In this document: piece by piece, positions 36,649 to 45,409 of the stretch
Layout of the letters: every line of letters begins with the position of its first letter
Position numbering within the stretch: position 1 is the first letter of the stretch
Assembly (NCBI RefSeq): GCF_001625595.1
Contig: NZ_AUXT01000177.1
Coordinates: 1 to 55,230 of the forward strand
Origin: Pseudoalteromonas luteoviolacea NCIMB 1942
GTDB lineage: Bacteria; Pseudomonadota; Gammaproteobacteria; Enterobacterales; Alteromonadaceae
Direction of reading: 5' to 3'
Length of the DNA stretch: 55,230 bases
Notes under the pieces: model-generated
The model's input: only the letters and a program-made list of their open reading frames with translations
Told to the model about the DNA's origin: nothing
Databases searched by the model: none
Translations under genes and position numbers: made by a program

Positions 36649-36666
36649 GTGACACTTATATGACAT
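36649..36666 (-). promoter_or_regulatory. Pho box upstream of ppk
   Basis: Read on the minus strand the two units are ATGTCAT and GTGTCAC separated by ATAA, which match the CTGTCAT-type repeat at six and five of seven positions with the standard 11-bp period. A weak -10-like TACCCT lies 10 bases beyond, the usual distance for PhoB-activated promoters. PhoB binding is inferred. Confidence 0.75.
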
Positions 36667-36780
36667 TGGGTACAGCTAATGTTAATGTGCAAAAGGGGGA
36701 GGGTAATATGGCAGCGGTTCCTTACCTCTGCCATATGAGTTTATTGTATATTTGAAAGACTTCGTTGTTTGATATCAATG

Positions 36781-37287
36781 TCAGTCTGGTTCGATATCTA
36801 CAATGAGGTCACTGGTAATTGCTTCTAATGCGTCAACAACGTTTTCTTTGTGCGTACCTGGAGCCAAGCTCACTGTTGCAAATGCGCTAAATATAGGAAC
36901 TCCCCAATTAGGTGCGCTTTGCTGTCTTGAATTTAGATGCGTAATATTCGCGCCTTTGTGGCGAATAACGCTTGATAGCTCTTGAATGATTCCGGGGCGA
37001 TCATTGCCCGTAATAACTAGGTTGAGTTTCTCTATCTTAAATTCTTTTTGGTCTTGTTCACCGTGTTCAATTCGGACCTCTAGCTCTGGTATTTCGTGAA
37101 GTGCATCTTGCAATGACTGTAAGTGCTCATCAGCAACTTCGACGAGTACAATCCCCGCAAACTGACCTGCCAGATGGCTTAGGTTACTGGTAGCCCAATT
37201 GCCATGGTGTTGCAAAATAGTGGCAGAAATTTGCTCTACGAGACCAGGTCGGTCCTTACCTATAAGTGTTAATACTAACTGCTTCAT
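36781..37287 (-). CDS. GcvR-like protein with two ACT domains
   Basis: A 168-residue protein made of two ACT domains, seen from their ligand loops LIGKDRPGLVEQIS (near the start) and VITGNDRPGIIQELS (about residue 90). This is the layout of GcvR, which in E. coli holds back GcvA to control the glycine cleavage system. No gcv gene is in the window. It lies upstream of ppk on the same strand, 179 bases away, but ppk has its own Pho-type promoter. Other ACT regulators are possible. Confidence 0.83.
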   Translation of the reverse strand: MKQLVLTLIGKDRPGLVEQISATILQHHGNWATSNLSHLAGQFAGIVLVEVADEHLQSLQDALHEIPELEVRIEHGEQDQKEFKIEKLNLVITGNDRPGIIQELSSVIRHKGANITHLNSRQQSAPNWGVPIFSAFATVSLAPGTHKENVVDALEAITSDLIVDIEPD

Positions 37288-37493
37288 ATCACATGTCTCT
37301 TATTATTAATAATGCCTTTACGGCGGTGGTGGAAAAGCGAAATATCGCCTGTTAAGCCTAGTAAACATGGGAGAATTGTCCAACAAGATAGCCGTTGCTT
37401 TGTAAACAAATGCAAATGAAAACTAGCAGCATTAAAAAAAACTTTTGCTGTTAATGATAAAAGTTAAAAAAAGCAACAATTTCATCATGGGTC

Positions 37494-37527
37494 ATGTAAC
37501 ATAACTGTCATCTTGATGAAATATAAT
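37494..37527 (+). promoter_or_regulatory. Pho box and -10 element of the pst operon
   Basis: Units ATGTAAC (37494-37500) and CTGTCAT (37505-37511) with an ATAA spacer form a Pho box; the second unit is a perfect match and the first 4/7. A perfect TATAAT at 37522-37527 follows 10 bases later, the geometry of E. coli Pho promoters. A 9-bp inverted repeat (37479-37487 and 37514-37522) flanks the box. Confidence 0.75.
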
Positions 37528-37559
37528 GCGCCGCAACTTGATAATAAAAAGGTGTTTTG

Positions 37560-39794
37560 ATGACTTCCAATCCGCAAAAACCGTCCTTTAAAACGGATAG
37601 AAGCCGTCTCTTTAAAGACCGCTTTGCCCAATTCGGAATTACCTCGGGAGGGGTAATGGTTTTGGTTGCTTTGCTATTAATCTTCTTTTACTTACTTTAT
37701 GTTGTGCAGCCAATATTCGAATCTGCGAGCGTAACTAAACGTACTGATATTGCTCTAAAAGACAACAAAACTTATTTCGGTATGGGTATGGAAGAACAAA
37801 CCGAAATTGCATATTTACTTGATGATAAAGGCTTAGTCGATTTCTATCAGATCAAAGGTCAAAATTCAGGTGACAAGCTAAATACACTGGCAGTTGACTT
37901 GGACGGTCAGGTGACTAGCTTCTCTCAAAGTGCACCATTTTTAGGTATTTATGCTTACGGTTTAGACAACGGACAAATTCAGTTAGTAAAGCCAAGTTTT
38001 TTGATTTCATTCCCTGGTAACCAACGTGTTATGCAGCCTAGATTGAGCTACCCACTTGAAGGTGTTCAGCTAGAGGTTGATGACCAAGGCCAGGCAATTA
38101 AGCAGTTTGCATTTAGTCACTATGAAGACAAAACCGCTGTGGTTGCTCAAACTGCTGACAAGCGTGTCGTTTTTGCATCATTCAGTGCTGAAGAAAATAT
38201 GTTCAGCGGTGAAATTGAATGGACAGTAGAGCGCAGTATCTTGCCGATTGAGGGGCGTGTTGACGATATGTTGATTTCCCCGGATACAACACGTGTATTT
38301 GTTCGTTCTGCAAATCAAGTTTATGTGTTTGATACGCGCTTTGCTGATGAAGTTAAGCAGTTCCAGTTATTAGCTGCTAACGAAGAGAATGCGAACCTCG
38401 TTAATATGAATTTACTAGCAGGCGCAAACTCGTTGATGCTGAGCAATGATAATGGTGAAGTGTCGCAGTGGTTTGAAGTGAATACCGACGAAGGCCGCCA
38501 GTTCGCTAAAATCCGCTCATTCGAGAGCGTAAAAAGCGCACAAGTTGATATTTTTAGTGAATTCTATCGTCGTACTTTCTTTACTACGACAAATACGGGC
38601 GAACTAGGCCTTTACTATACCACCAGCGAAGCACACTTATGGCAAGGTAAAGTAGTTGATGGCGCTATCGAAAAGTTTGCAGTATCTCCGCGATCGAATG
38701 CGGCATTGCTTTTATCTGATAACACACTAAATGTCGTCGAGCTACATAACGAACACCCTGAAGTAACTTGGTCAGCACTATGGCAAGAAGTATGGTATGA
38801 AGGCTACCCAGAACCTGCTTATACGTGGCAGTCAACTTCTGCAAGTGATGACTTTGAGTCTAAGTTTTCTTTGGTACCAATTTCATTTGGTACGATTAAA
38901 GCAGCTATGTATGCGATGTTATTTGCCGTACCAATTGCGCTTTCGGCAGCAATATATACAGCATACTTCATGTCTCCAGAGCTTCGTCGTGTGGTAAAGC
39001 CAACGGTTGAAATTATGGAAGCCTTACCAACGGTTATTTTAGGTTTCTTAGCTGGTCTTTGGCTTGCGCCGCTTATTGAGGAACATTTACCAGCAATTGT
39101 TGCCCTGTTGGTACTGCTACCTATTGCGATTATTGGCACTGCATTTGGTTGGACCAAATTGCCAAAACAAATTCGCCATTTACTGCCTGACGGTTGGCAC
39201 TCAGTGTTACTGATTCCAGTTGTACTGATTGTTGGCTGGTTGTCTTTTGCTATCAGCGACAGCATCGAAGTGTGGATGTTTGGCGGTAATGTACGGCAGT
39301 ACTTAACTAATGAACTTGGCTTGACGTTTGACCAGCGTAACTCGCTCGTTGTGGGTATCGCGATGGGTTTCGCAGTTATTCCAACAATTTTCTCTATTGC
39401 AGAAGATGCCGTATTCAGTGTGCCAAAGCATTTATCAAACGGATCACTGGCACTTGGTGCGACACAGTGGCAGACATTAGTGCGAGTCATATTGTTAACA
39501 GCAAGCCCTGGTATTTTCTCTGCCGTGATGATGGGATTGGGTCGTGCGGTAGGTGAAACCATGATTGTATTGATGGCGACAGGTAACACGCCAATTATGG
39601 ACTGGAGTATTTTCCAAGGTATGCGTACGTTAGCTGCAAACATTGCGGTCGAAATGCCAGAATCAGAGGTAGGTAGCTCCCACTACCGGATCCTGTTCCT
39701 AGCTGCATTTGTACTGTTTATTTTTACATTTATCTTTAACACAGTGGCTGAGTTTGTTCGTCAGCAGCTGCGTGAAAAGTACAGCTCAATGTAA
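37560..39794 (+). CDS. pstC: Phosphate ABC transporter permease, extended PstC
   Basis: One half of the membrane channel of the high-affinity phosphate transporter. E. coli PstC has about 320 residues; this one has 744. A first helix (about 29-49) is followed by roughly 390 residues expected in the periplasm, with repeated short strand patterns that look like a beta-propeller, and then the permease domain (about 445-740) with the EAA-type loop GALALGATQWQTLVRVILLTASPG-like. I start it at the ATG at 37560 after AAAAGG. The extension is common in Vibrio and Shewanella relatives, from memory. No pstS accompanies it. Confidence 0.93.
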   Translation: MTSNPQKPSFKTDRSRLFKDRFAQFGITSGGVMVLVALLLIFFYLLYVVQPIFESASVTKRTDIALKDNKTYFGMGMEEQTEIAYLLDDKGLVDFYQIKGQNSGDKLNTLAVDLDGQVTSFSQSAPFLGIYAYGLDNGQIQLVKPSFLISFPGNQRVMQPRLSYPLEGVQLEVDDQGQAIKQFAFSHYEDKTAVVAQTADKRVVFASFSAEENMFSGEIEWTVERSILPIEGRVDDMLISPDTTRVFVRSANQVYVFDTRFADEVKQFQLLAANEENANLVNMNLLAGANSLMLSNDNGEVSQWFEVNTDEGRQFAKIRSFESVKSAQVDIFSEFYRRTFFTTTNTGELGLYYTTSEAHLWQGKVVDGAIEKFAVSPRSNAALLLSDNTLNVVELHNEHPEVTWSALWQEVWYEGYPEPAYTWQSTSASDDFESKFSLVPISFGTIKAAMYAMLFAVPIALSAAIYTAYFMSPELRRVVKPTVEIMEALPTVILGFLAGLWLAPLIEEHLPAIVALLVLLPIAIIGTAFGWTKLPKQIRHLLPDGWHSVLLIPVVLIVGWLSFAISDSIEVWMFGGNVRQYLTNELGLTFDQRNSLVVGIAMGFAVIPTIFSIAEDAVFSVPKHLSNGSLALGATQWQTLVRVILLTASPGIFSAVMMGLGRAVGETMIVLMATGNTPIMDWSIFQGMRTLAANIAVEMPESEVGSSHYRILFLAAFVLFIFTFIFNTVAEFVRQQLREKYSSM

Positions 39795-39809
39795 TTGGAG
39801 AGAGATGAC

Positions 39810-41459
39810 ATGGTAAGACAATGGTTTAAGTCAGGATCTCCTTGGATCTGGATGACAGGTGGTGCAGTAAGCATCAGTTTAATCTCGGTAATTGGTTTGT
39901 TAGCAATGATTGCTTGGAAGGGGCTTAGCTTCTTCTGGCCAACCGAGGTAGTAGAATTCGAATTAGAAGGTTCAGTTGCAAAGCAAACTGTAATTGGTGA
40001 AATCTATGACCGTGAGATGGTACCTAAAGCGCGTTTAGAAGCGGCAGGTTACGATTTTTCGGATTATCAAGACGAGTACATTGAGCGCCTATTGGTCAAA
40101 ACGGGTAACCGTGAATATGTTGAACTAGACTTTCGATGGATTTTGACGACAGATATTCAAAGTCGCACAGTGCCAGAAGACATGGCGGTATTTGAGCGTA
40201 GCAAAAACGGTAACTTTTATGGTTATGTTGTACGTGTAATTGAAGATGGTAAAGTCGTCACACAACAACCTGTTGAGCGTCTAGAGTTCCTTGTTGAGCG
40301 TGCAGTAGAGCTAAATGAAGAGGCCTTAGATCTACAAAATGGTGACATTGGCCACATTAACTATGAATTAGAAAGGCTTCGCCTTAAGGAACGTGGTTAC
40401 CAGTTAGATAATGAGCTAACCGATAAAGTAAAGGCTGAACTAGAAGCGCAAAGAGCACAGCTAAGAGAAGAGTATAAAGTATTTGAAAAGCGCTTATTCG
40501 AGCTACGCGCTGATGCAAAGCGTGACTATGTTGTTGTTAGAGACATGCGCGGCGAAGAAGTGACATTGCCACTTTACCAAGTATTGGATGTATGGTTTCC
40601 GAACAATATGGGCTTCTTCTCTAAAGTTGGTCACTATTTTTCACAAACGGGTAAGTTTATCAGCGACGACCCACGTGAAGCGAATACGGAAGGTGGGGTG
40701 TTCCCTGCAATCTTCGGTACTGTATTTATGGTGATGCTGATGGCTGTTATCGTGACGCCATTTGGTGTTATTGCTGCGATTTACTTACATGAATATGCCG
40801 CGAAGAATGCAGTCACTAAGATGATCCGCATCGCGGTTATTAACTTAGCGGGTGTCCCTTCAATTGTTTATGGTGTATTTGGCCTTGGCTTCTTCGTTTA
40901 TATGTTGGGTGGCTCGATTGACCAATTATTCTATCCTGAAGCAGCACCAAGCCCTGTATTTGGTACTCCGGGTGTTATTTGGTCAGCATTAACGTTGGCG
41001 ATTTTGACTTTACCAGTTGTGATCGTATCTACCGAAGAAGGTTTATCACGTATTCCAAGTTCTGTACGCCACGGCTCTTTAGCTTTAGGGGCAACAAAAG
41101 CTGAAACGCTATGGCGTATTATTGTACCAATGGCAAGCCCTGCCATTATGACGGGGTTGATTCTTGCGGTTGCGCGTGCAGCGGGTGAGGTTGCGCCTCT
41201 GATGCTGGTGGGCGTGGTTAAGATGGCTCCGACACTACCGTTAGATGGTAACTTTCCATATATTCATTTAGATCGTAAGTTTATGCACCTAGGTTTCCAC
41301 ATCTATGATGTTGGCTTCCAAAGCCCGAATGTAGAAGCAGCACGTCCGTTAGTGTACGCGACTGCTTTCTTACTTGTTACAGTGATCATTGCGCTTAACA
41401 TTACCGCAATTGGTATTCGTAACCACTTACGTGAAAAATTCAGAGCTCTAGAGCACTAA
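39810..41459 (+). CDS. pstA: Phosphate ABC transporter permease, extended PstA
   Basis: The second permease of the Pst complex, 549 residues against about 295 in E. coli. A first helix (about 15-37) is followed by a long inserted part with a charged heptad-like stretch (about 160-240) that should form a coiled coil, probably periplasmic, and then the permease domain (about 293-545) with [29 protein letters not shown] start it at the ATG at 39810, 7 bases after GGAGAGA; the frame opens slightly earlier with TTG. It lies 15 bases after pstC. Confidence 0.93.
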   Translation: MVRQWFKSGSPWIWMTGGAVSISLISVIGLLAMIAWKGLSFFWPTEVVEFELEGSVAKQTVIGEIYDREMVPKARLEAAGYDFSDYQDEYIERLLVKTGNREYVELDFRWILTTDIQSRTVPEDMAVFERSKNGNFYGYVVRVIEDGKVVTQQPVERLEFLVERAVELNEEALDLQNGDIGHINYELERLRLKERGYQLDNELTDKVKAELEAQRAQLREEYKVFEKRLFELRADAKRDYVVVRDMRGEEVTLPLYQVLDVWFPNNMGFFSKVGHYFSQTGKFISDDPREANTEGGVFPAIFGTVFMVMLMAVIVTPFGVIAAIYLHEYAAKNAVTKMIRIAVINLAGVPSIVYGVFGLGFFVYMLGGSIDQLFYPEAAPSPVFGTPGVIWSALTLAILTLPVVIVSTEEGLSRIPSSVRHGSLALGATKAETLWRIIVPMASPAIMTGLILAVARAAGEVAPLMLVGVVKMAPTLPLDGNFPYIHLDRKFMHLGFHIYDVGFQSPNVEAARPLVYATAFLLVTVIIALNITAIGIRNHLREKFRALEH

Positions 41460-41488
41460 TAGTACAGATTTTAAATAGGTATCCCTTT

Positions 41489-42316
41489 ATGATTACAGTA
41501 GCGCCACAAGTAAATAACGCAGATGCTAACAATAAATTAGATCTTGCAAACTTGAGCCCAGAGCAAACAGCTTTAGAGATCAAAGACCTTGACCTTTACT
41601 ATGGTGACAAGCAGGCTCTGAGTAAAATCAACATGTTAATTCCAAAAGGCGAAGTTACCGCCTTTATCGGTCCATCAGGTTGCGGTAAGTCAACACTGTT
41701 GCGTTGTATTAACCGCATGAATGACTTGGTGGACAGTTGTCGAATTGAAGGTGAAATTAACCTTCAAGGACAAAATATCTATGATAAGAGTGTCGATGTT
41801 GCAGCTTTACGCCGTAACGTCGGTATGGTGTTCCAAAGACCAAACCCATTTCCAAAGTCTATTTACGAAAATGTCGTATATGGTCTTCGCCTTCAAGGCA
41901 TCAAAGATAAGCGTAAGCTAGATGAAGTGGTTGAGCGCTCTTTACGCGGTGCGGCACTTTGGGACGAAGTAAAAGACCGCTTACATGACAGTGCATTTGG
42001 CTTGTCAGGTGGTCAGCAACAACGTTTAGTGATTGCGCGTTCGATTGCCATTGAACCAGAAGTATTGTTACTTGATGAACCAACGTCAGCGCTAGATCCA
42101 ATCTCAACATTGGTAATTGAAGAGCTGATAAATGACCTGAAAGACAAGTATACTGTTGTTATTGTTACACATAACATGCAACAGGCTGCGCGTGTATCTG
42201 ATCAAACTGCGTTCATGTATATGGGTGAACTAATCGAGTATTCAGATACAAATACATTATTCACAACACCAACGAAGAAAAAGACTGAAGACTACATCAC
42301 AGGTCGTTACGGCTAA
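41489..42316 (+). CDS. pstB: Phosphate ABC transporter ATP-binding protein
   Basis: ATPase that powers phosphate import. Walker [10 protein letters not shown] is near residue 57-65, the signature LSGGQQQR and Walker [13 protein letters not shown] are intact, and the switch histidine is in IVTHNMQQA. Length 275, with about 25 extra N-terminal residues compared with E. coli PstB, is within the normal range. It follows pstA by 29 bases and is followed by phoU, so it is part of the same operon. Confidence 0.97.
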   Translation: MITVAPQVNNADANNKLDLANLSPEQTALEIKDLDLYYGDKQALSKINMLIPKGEVTAFIGPSGCGKSTLLRCINRMNDLVDSCRIEGEINLQGQNIYDKSVDVAALRRNVGMVFQRPNPFPKSIYENVVYGLRLQGIKDKRKLDEVVERSLRGAALWDEVKDRLHDSAFGLSGGQQQRLVIARSIAIEPEVLLLDEPTSALDPISTLVIEELINDLKDKYTVVIVTHNMQQAARVSDQTAFMYMGELIEYSDTNTLFTTPTKKKTEDYITGRYG

Positions 42317-42386
42317 GGTCTGACAGTGAAGGCTGCTCGTGCAATGGGCAGCATCGGTTTGGGTTGGTATAAAAGGTAGGTTTTAG

Positions 42387-43088
42387 ATGGAACACAATAT
42401 TAATAAGCACATTTCTGGTCGCTTCAACGAAGAGCTAGAAAACGTAAGAAACCATGTATTAAGCATGGGCGGGTTGGTTGAACAGCAACTAAACCTTGCA
42501 CTTGACGCTGTGAGCACGAGTGATGCTGATAAAGCGCGTAAAGTGAGTGAAAATGATTACAAAGTAAATGCAATGGAAGTGAACATTGATGAAGAGTGTA
42601 CACGCATCATTGCTAAAAGGCAGCCGGCGGCAAGTGACTTAAGGCTGGTTGTTGCAATTGCTAAAACTATCGCTGATTTAGAACGTATTGGCGATGAAGC
42701 CGAGCGCATTGCAAAAGTTGCGTTGGACTCTTTCACCAAAGATCAGCAGCACCTTCTTGTGAATGTTGAGAACATGGGAAGATTGGTTTCTAAGATGCTA
42801 CACGACGTATTGGACTCGTTTGCTAGAATGGATGCTCAACGTGCATTTGAAGTACACAAAGAAGATGCAAAAGTAGACAGAGAATACGAAGCGCTAACAC
42901 GTCAAATTATGACTTACATGATGGAAGACCCACGTTCTATTCCAAAAATTATGGATCTGGTTTGGTCTGTACGTTCATTGGAAAGAATTGGTGACCGTTG
43001 CCAAAATATCGCAGAATACGTTATTTACTTTGTAAACGGTAAAGATATTCGTCATACCTCTCAAGAAGATATCGAAAAATCGCTATAG
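42387..43088 (+). CDS. phoU: Phosphate signalling protein PhoU
   Basis: Negative regulator that links Pst to the PhoR kinase and keeps the Pho regulon off at high phosphate. The 233-residue helical protein has two PhoU repeats with the metal-binding acidic motifs: RIGDEAERIA in the first and RIGDRCQNIAEYV in the second. It starts 70 bases after pstB with an AAAGGTAGG ribosome site. It completes the pstC-pstA-pstB-phoU order. Confidence 0.95.
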   Translation: MEHNINKHISGRFNEELENVRNHVLSMGGLVEQQLNLALDAVSTSDADKARKVSENDYKVNAMEVNIDEECTRIIAKRQPAASDLRLVVAIAKTIADLERIGDEAERIAKVALDSFTKDQQHLLVNVENMGRLVSKMLHDVLDSFARMDAQRAFEVHKEDAKVDREYEALTRQIMTYMMEDPRSIPKIMDLVWSVRSLERIGDRCQNIAEYVIYFVNGKDIRHTSQEDIEKSL

Positions 43089-43096
43089 TTTTATTG

Positions 43097-43154
43097 GGGA
43101 TTAATTGTGGCAAGGTGAACGATTAATCCCTAGTTCATGATAAAAATCGTTCAC
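43097..43154. repeat. Two overlapping, mutually exclusive hairpins after phoU
   Basis: GGGATTAAT (43097-43105) pairs with ATTAATCCC (43122-43130); GTGAACGATT (43115-43124) pairs with AATCGTTCAC (43145-43154). The two stems share bases 43122-43124, so only one can form fully. There is no T-run after either. They may shape transcript ends or form a switch before the DUF47 gene. Confidence 0.45.
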
Positions 43155-43219
43155 AAATTCGGTTAATGCTGTAAACTTGGCCTCTGCACATGCATATTAA
43201 TATGATTTAAGGGTCAGTT

Positions 43220-43897
43220 ATGCCTAGTAATGCGTTTTTAGGAGTGTTTGCAAAATCTCCTATAAAGCCGATTGAAGAGCACATTAAGATAGTGCATCAA
43301 GCCAGTGAAAGCTTGATCCCGTTCTTTGAACATGTCTTCAAAGGGGAGTGGACTGAAGCGGATGCACTTCGCGTTAATATTCGTAACCTAGAACGTGAAG
43401 CGGATGCGTTAAAACGAGAAGTACGTTTACAACTTCCTCGCGGTTTATTCATGCCAGTTGAACGGACTGATTTACTGGAACTTATTACCCATCAAGATAA
43501 AATTGCCAATAAAGCCAAAGACATCGCAGGACGAGTCGTTGGTCGAGAAATGGTGATCCCCGAATCTATTCAAAAAGACTTTGTTGCTTATCTATCACGC
43601 TGTGTAGATGCAACGAAACAAGCCTCTAAAGCGATTAACGAACTGGATGAGCTACTGGAAACAGGGTTCAGAGGTCGTGAAGTTGCCTTGGTCGAGAAAA
43701 TGTTAGTTGAGCTTGATGCGATTGAGCAAGATACCGATGACATGCAAATAAAAATTCGCCAAGAACTTCGTCAGGTAGAAGCTGATCTTAACCCTATTGA
43801 TGTGATGTTCTTATATAAGATCATTGAATGGGTGGGTGAGCTTGCCGATATCGCTGAACGTGTTGGTGCTCGCCTTGAGGTGATGCTAGCACGCTGA
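43220..43897 (+). CDS. DUF47 / PhoU-like protein (TIGR00153)
   Basis: A 225-residue helical protein of the DUF47 family, distantly related to PhoU and regularly found beside Pit-type phosphate carriers, for which it is thought to be an accessory factor. The charged motifs LEREADALKREVR, LITHQDKIANKAKDIAG and EWVGELADIAERVG fit. Its ATG at 43220 follows AAGGGTC. It lies 131 bases after phoU and 181 before the pit gene, so it may have its own promoter. The exact role is not known. Confidence 0.9.
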   Translation: MPSNAFLGVFAKSPIKPIEEHIKIVHQASESLIPFFEHVFKGEWTEADALRVNIRNLEREADALKREVRLQLPRGLFMPVERTDLLELITHQDKIANKAKDIAGRVVGREMVIPESIQKDFVAYLSRCVDATKQASKAINELDELLETGFRGREVALVEKMLVELDAIEQDTDDMQIKIRQELRQVEADLNPIDVMFLYKIIEWVGELADIAERVGARLEVMLAR

Positions 43898-43929
43898 TTC
43901 TTAATCAGCGAAACGAGTTAAATAGTTGT

Positions 43930-43976
43930 ACACTGTGATTACTCTCCAAGCGAGTTAATGCTAGAGAGGACAGTGT
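43930..43976. repeat. Interrupted hairpin before the pit gene
   Basis: ACACTGT (43930-43936) pairs with ACAGTGT (43970-43976), with an inner CTCTC/GAGAG stem (43942-43946 and 43964-43968). It may end the DUF47 transcript or act as an operator; there is no T-run. Confidence 0.4.
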
Positions 43977-44049
43977 TGTGTTTGTTTAATAGTTATTTGT
44001 GGGTCGTTTAATCAATTAAAGTAGACAACGTGAACACAAATACAAAAAC

Positions 44050-44066
44050 AGTGCTGAAACAGCACT
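44050..44066 (+). promoter_or_regulatory. Hairpin abutting the pit ribosome site
   Basis: AGTGCTG and CAGCACT form a 7-bp stem with an AAA loop. The AAAGG ribosome site begins at the very next base and the ATG is at 44079. The position suggests an effect on translation or mRNA stability, which is not shown. Confidence 0.4.
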
Positions 44067-44078
44067 AAAGGTTTTTCA

Positions 44079-45347
44079 ATGGAATTCATTGCTTCCTATG
44101 GCTCGATGCTAGTCATCATCGCAGCTGCAGTTGGTTTCTTTATGGCTTATGGTATTGGTGCGAATGACGTTGCCAATGCAATGGGTACGTCGGTCGGTTC
44201 TAAAGCGCTGACAATTAAACAAGCGATTATCATCGCGATGATTTTTGAGTTTGCAGGTGCATATCTTGCTGGTGGCGAAGTTACGTCGACTATACGTAAA
44301 GGCATCATCGACGCTACGCCATTTGCAGAAATCCCTGAATTAATGATACTGGGCATGATCTCGGCACTATTTGCCGCTGGTGCGTGGTTACTATTAGCTT
44401 CAGTACTAGGCTGGCCTGTATCAACAACACACTCGATTATTGGTGCAATCATTGGTTTTGCGCTCGTTGCGGTGGGTAGCGAAGCGATTCAGTGGGGTAA
44501 AGTGGCCGGCATCGTCGGAAGCTGGGTAGTCACACCGGCTATTTCTGGTTTTATCGCTTACTTGATTTTTATGAGCGCACAAAAGCTGATATTTGATACA
44601 GATAAACCACTGAGCAATGCGAAGCGCTTTGTACCTTTTTACATGGGCTTAGCTGGCTTTGTAATGTCGCTAGTAACCATCAAAAAAGGTCTAAAGCACA
44701 TTGGTGTTAATCTAGGTACGTTCGAAGGTTATGCACTGGCTATTGGTATTGCAGTATTAATTGGTCTAATCGGTAAAGTAGTAATTTCTCGCATGAAGAT
44801 GGACCCGAATGCTGACAAACAAATGCAGTTCAATAACGTTGAGAAAGTGTTTGCAGTACTGATGGTACTGACGGCATGTTGTATGGCGTTCGCACATGGT
44901 TCGAATGACGTAGCTAATGCAATCGGCCCACTCGCAGCGGTAGTCAATATTGTTGAAAACAATGGCGAGATGACCAAGAAAGCCGCGCTTGCATGGTGGA
45001 TTTTACCACTTGGTGGTCTTGGTATTGTCGTCGGTCTAGCGGTGCTTGGTAAGAAAGTAATTAAAACAATCGGTGAAGGCATTACGCACTTAACACCAAG
45101 TCGTGGCTTCGCAGCTGAACTAGCAGCGGCTTCTACCGTGGTAATTGCTTCTGGTACTGGTTTGCCAATTTCAACGACACAGACGCTTGTAGGTGCTGTT
45201 TTAGGTGTAGGTATGGCACGCGGTATCGCTGCACTTAACATGGGTGTGATAAGAAACATTGTGGTTTCTTGGGTGATCACATTGCCAGTCGGTGCTGCCC
45301 TTGCTATTGTTATATTCTATATTCTACGAACCGCGTTCGGCGTTTAA
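44079..45347 (+). CDS. Pit-family low-affinity inorganic phosphate transporter
   Basis: Proton-coupled phosphate (metal-phosphate) symporter in the inner membrane. The two Pit repeats are marked by GANDVANAMGTSVGSKALT (about residue 27) and HGSNDVANAIGPLAA (about residue 275), both with the GxNDxANA signature, and STTHSIIGAIIG and STTQTLVGAVLG follow each. About ten membrane helices are seen; length 422. It follows the DUF47 gene, the usual pairing. The presence next to pst gives both high- and low-affinity phosphate uptake in one region. Confidence 0.94.
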   Translation: MEFIASYGSMLVIIAAAVGFFMAYGIGANDVANAMGTSVGSKALTIKQAIIIAMIFEFAGAYLAGGEVTSTIRKGIIDATPFAEIPELMILGMISALFAAGAWLLLASVLGWPVSTTHSIIGAIIGFALVAVGSEAIQWGKVAGIVGSWVVTPAISGFIAYLIFMSAQKLIFDTDKPLSNAKRFVPFYMGLAGFVMSLVTIKKGLKHIGVNLGTFEGYALAIGIAVLIGLIGKVVISRMKMDPNADKQMQFNNVEKVFAVLMVLTACCMAFAHGSNDVANAIGPLAAVVNIVENNGEMTKKAALAWWILPLGGLGIVVGLAVLGKKVIKTIGEGITHLTPSRGFAAELAAASTVVIASGTGLPISTTQTLVGAVLGVGMARGIAALNMGVIRNIVVSWVITLPVGAALAIVIFYILRTAFGV

Positions 45348-45373
45348 TAGAAGACAGACTTTTAGCTTGAAAA

Positions 45374-45408
45374 GATCTCAGCGCCCTTGGTGCTGGGGTC
45401 TTTTTATT
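45374..45408 (+). terminator. Terminator after the pit gene
   Basis: GATCTCAGCGCC and GGTGCTGGGGTC pair over a CTT loop (12 pairs counting G-U) and run straight into TTTTTATTT. The T-tract ends immediately before the ATG at 45410 assigned to oxyR. Confidence 0.88.
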
Positions 45409-45409
45409 T

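Noticed and set aside
38819..39643. 274-residue open frame opposite pstC
   Set aside because: It lies wholly antisense to the well-supported permease domain, lacks a ribosome site and has low-complexity composition.
44729..45280. 183-residue open frame opposite the pit gene
   Set aside because: It is the mirror of the membrane repeats of the transporter, with no start signals or recognisable domain.
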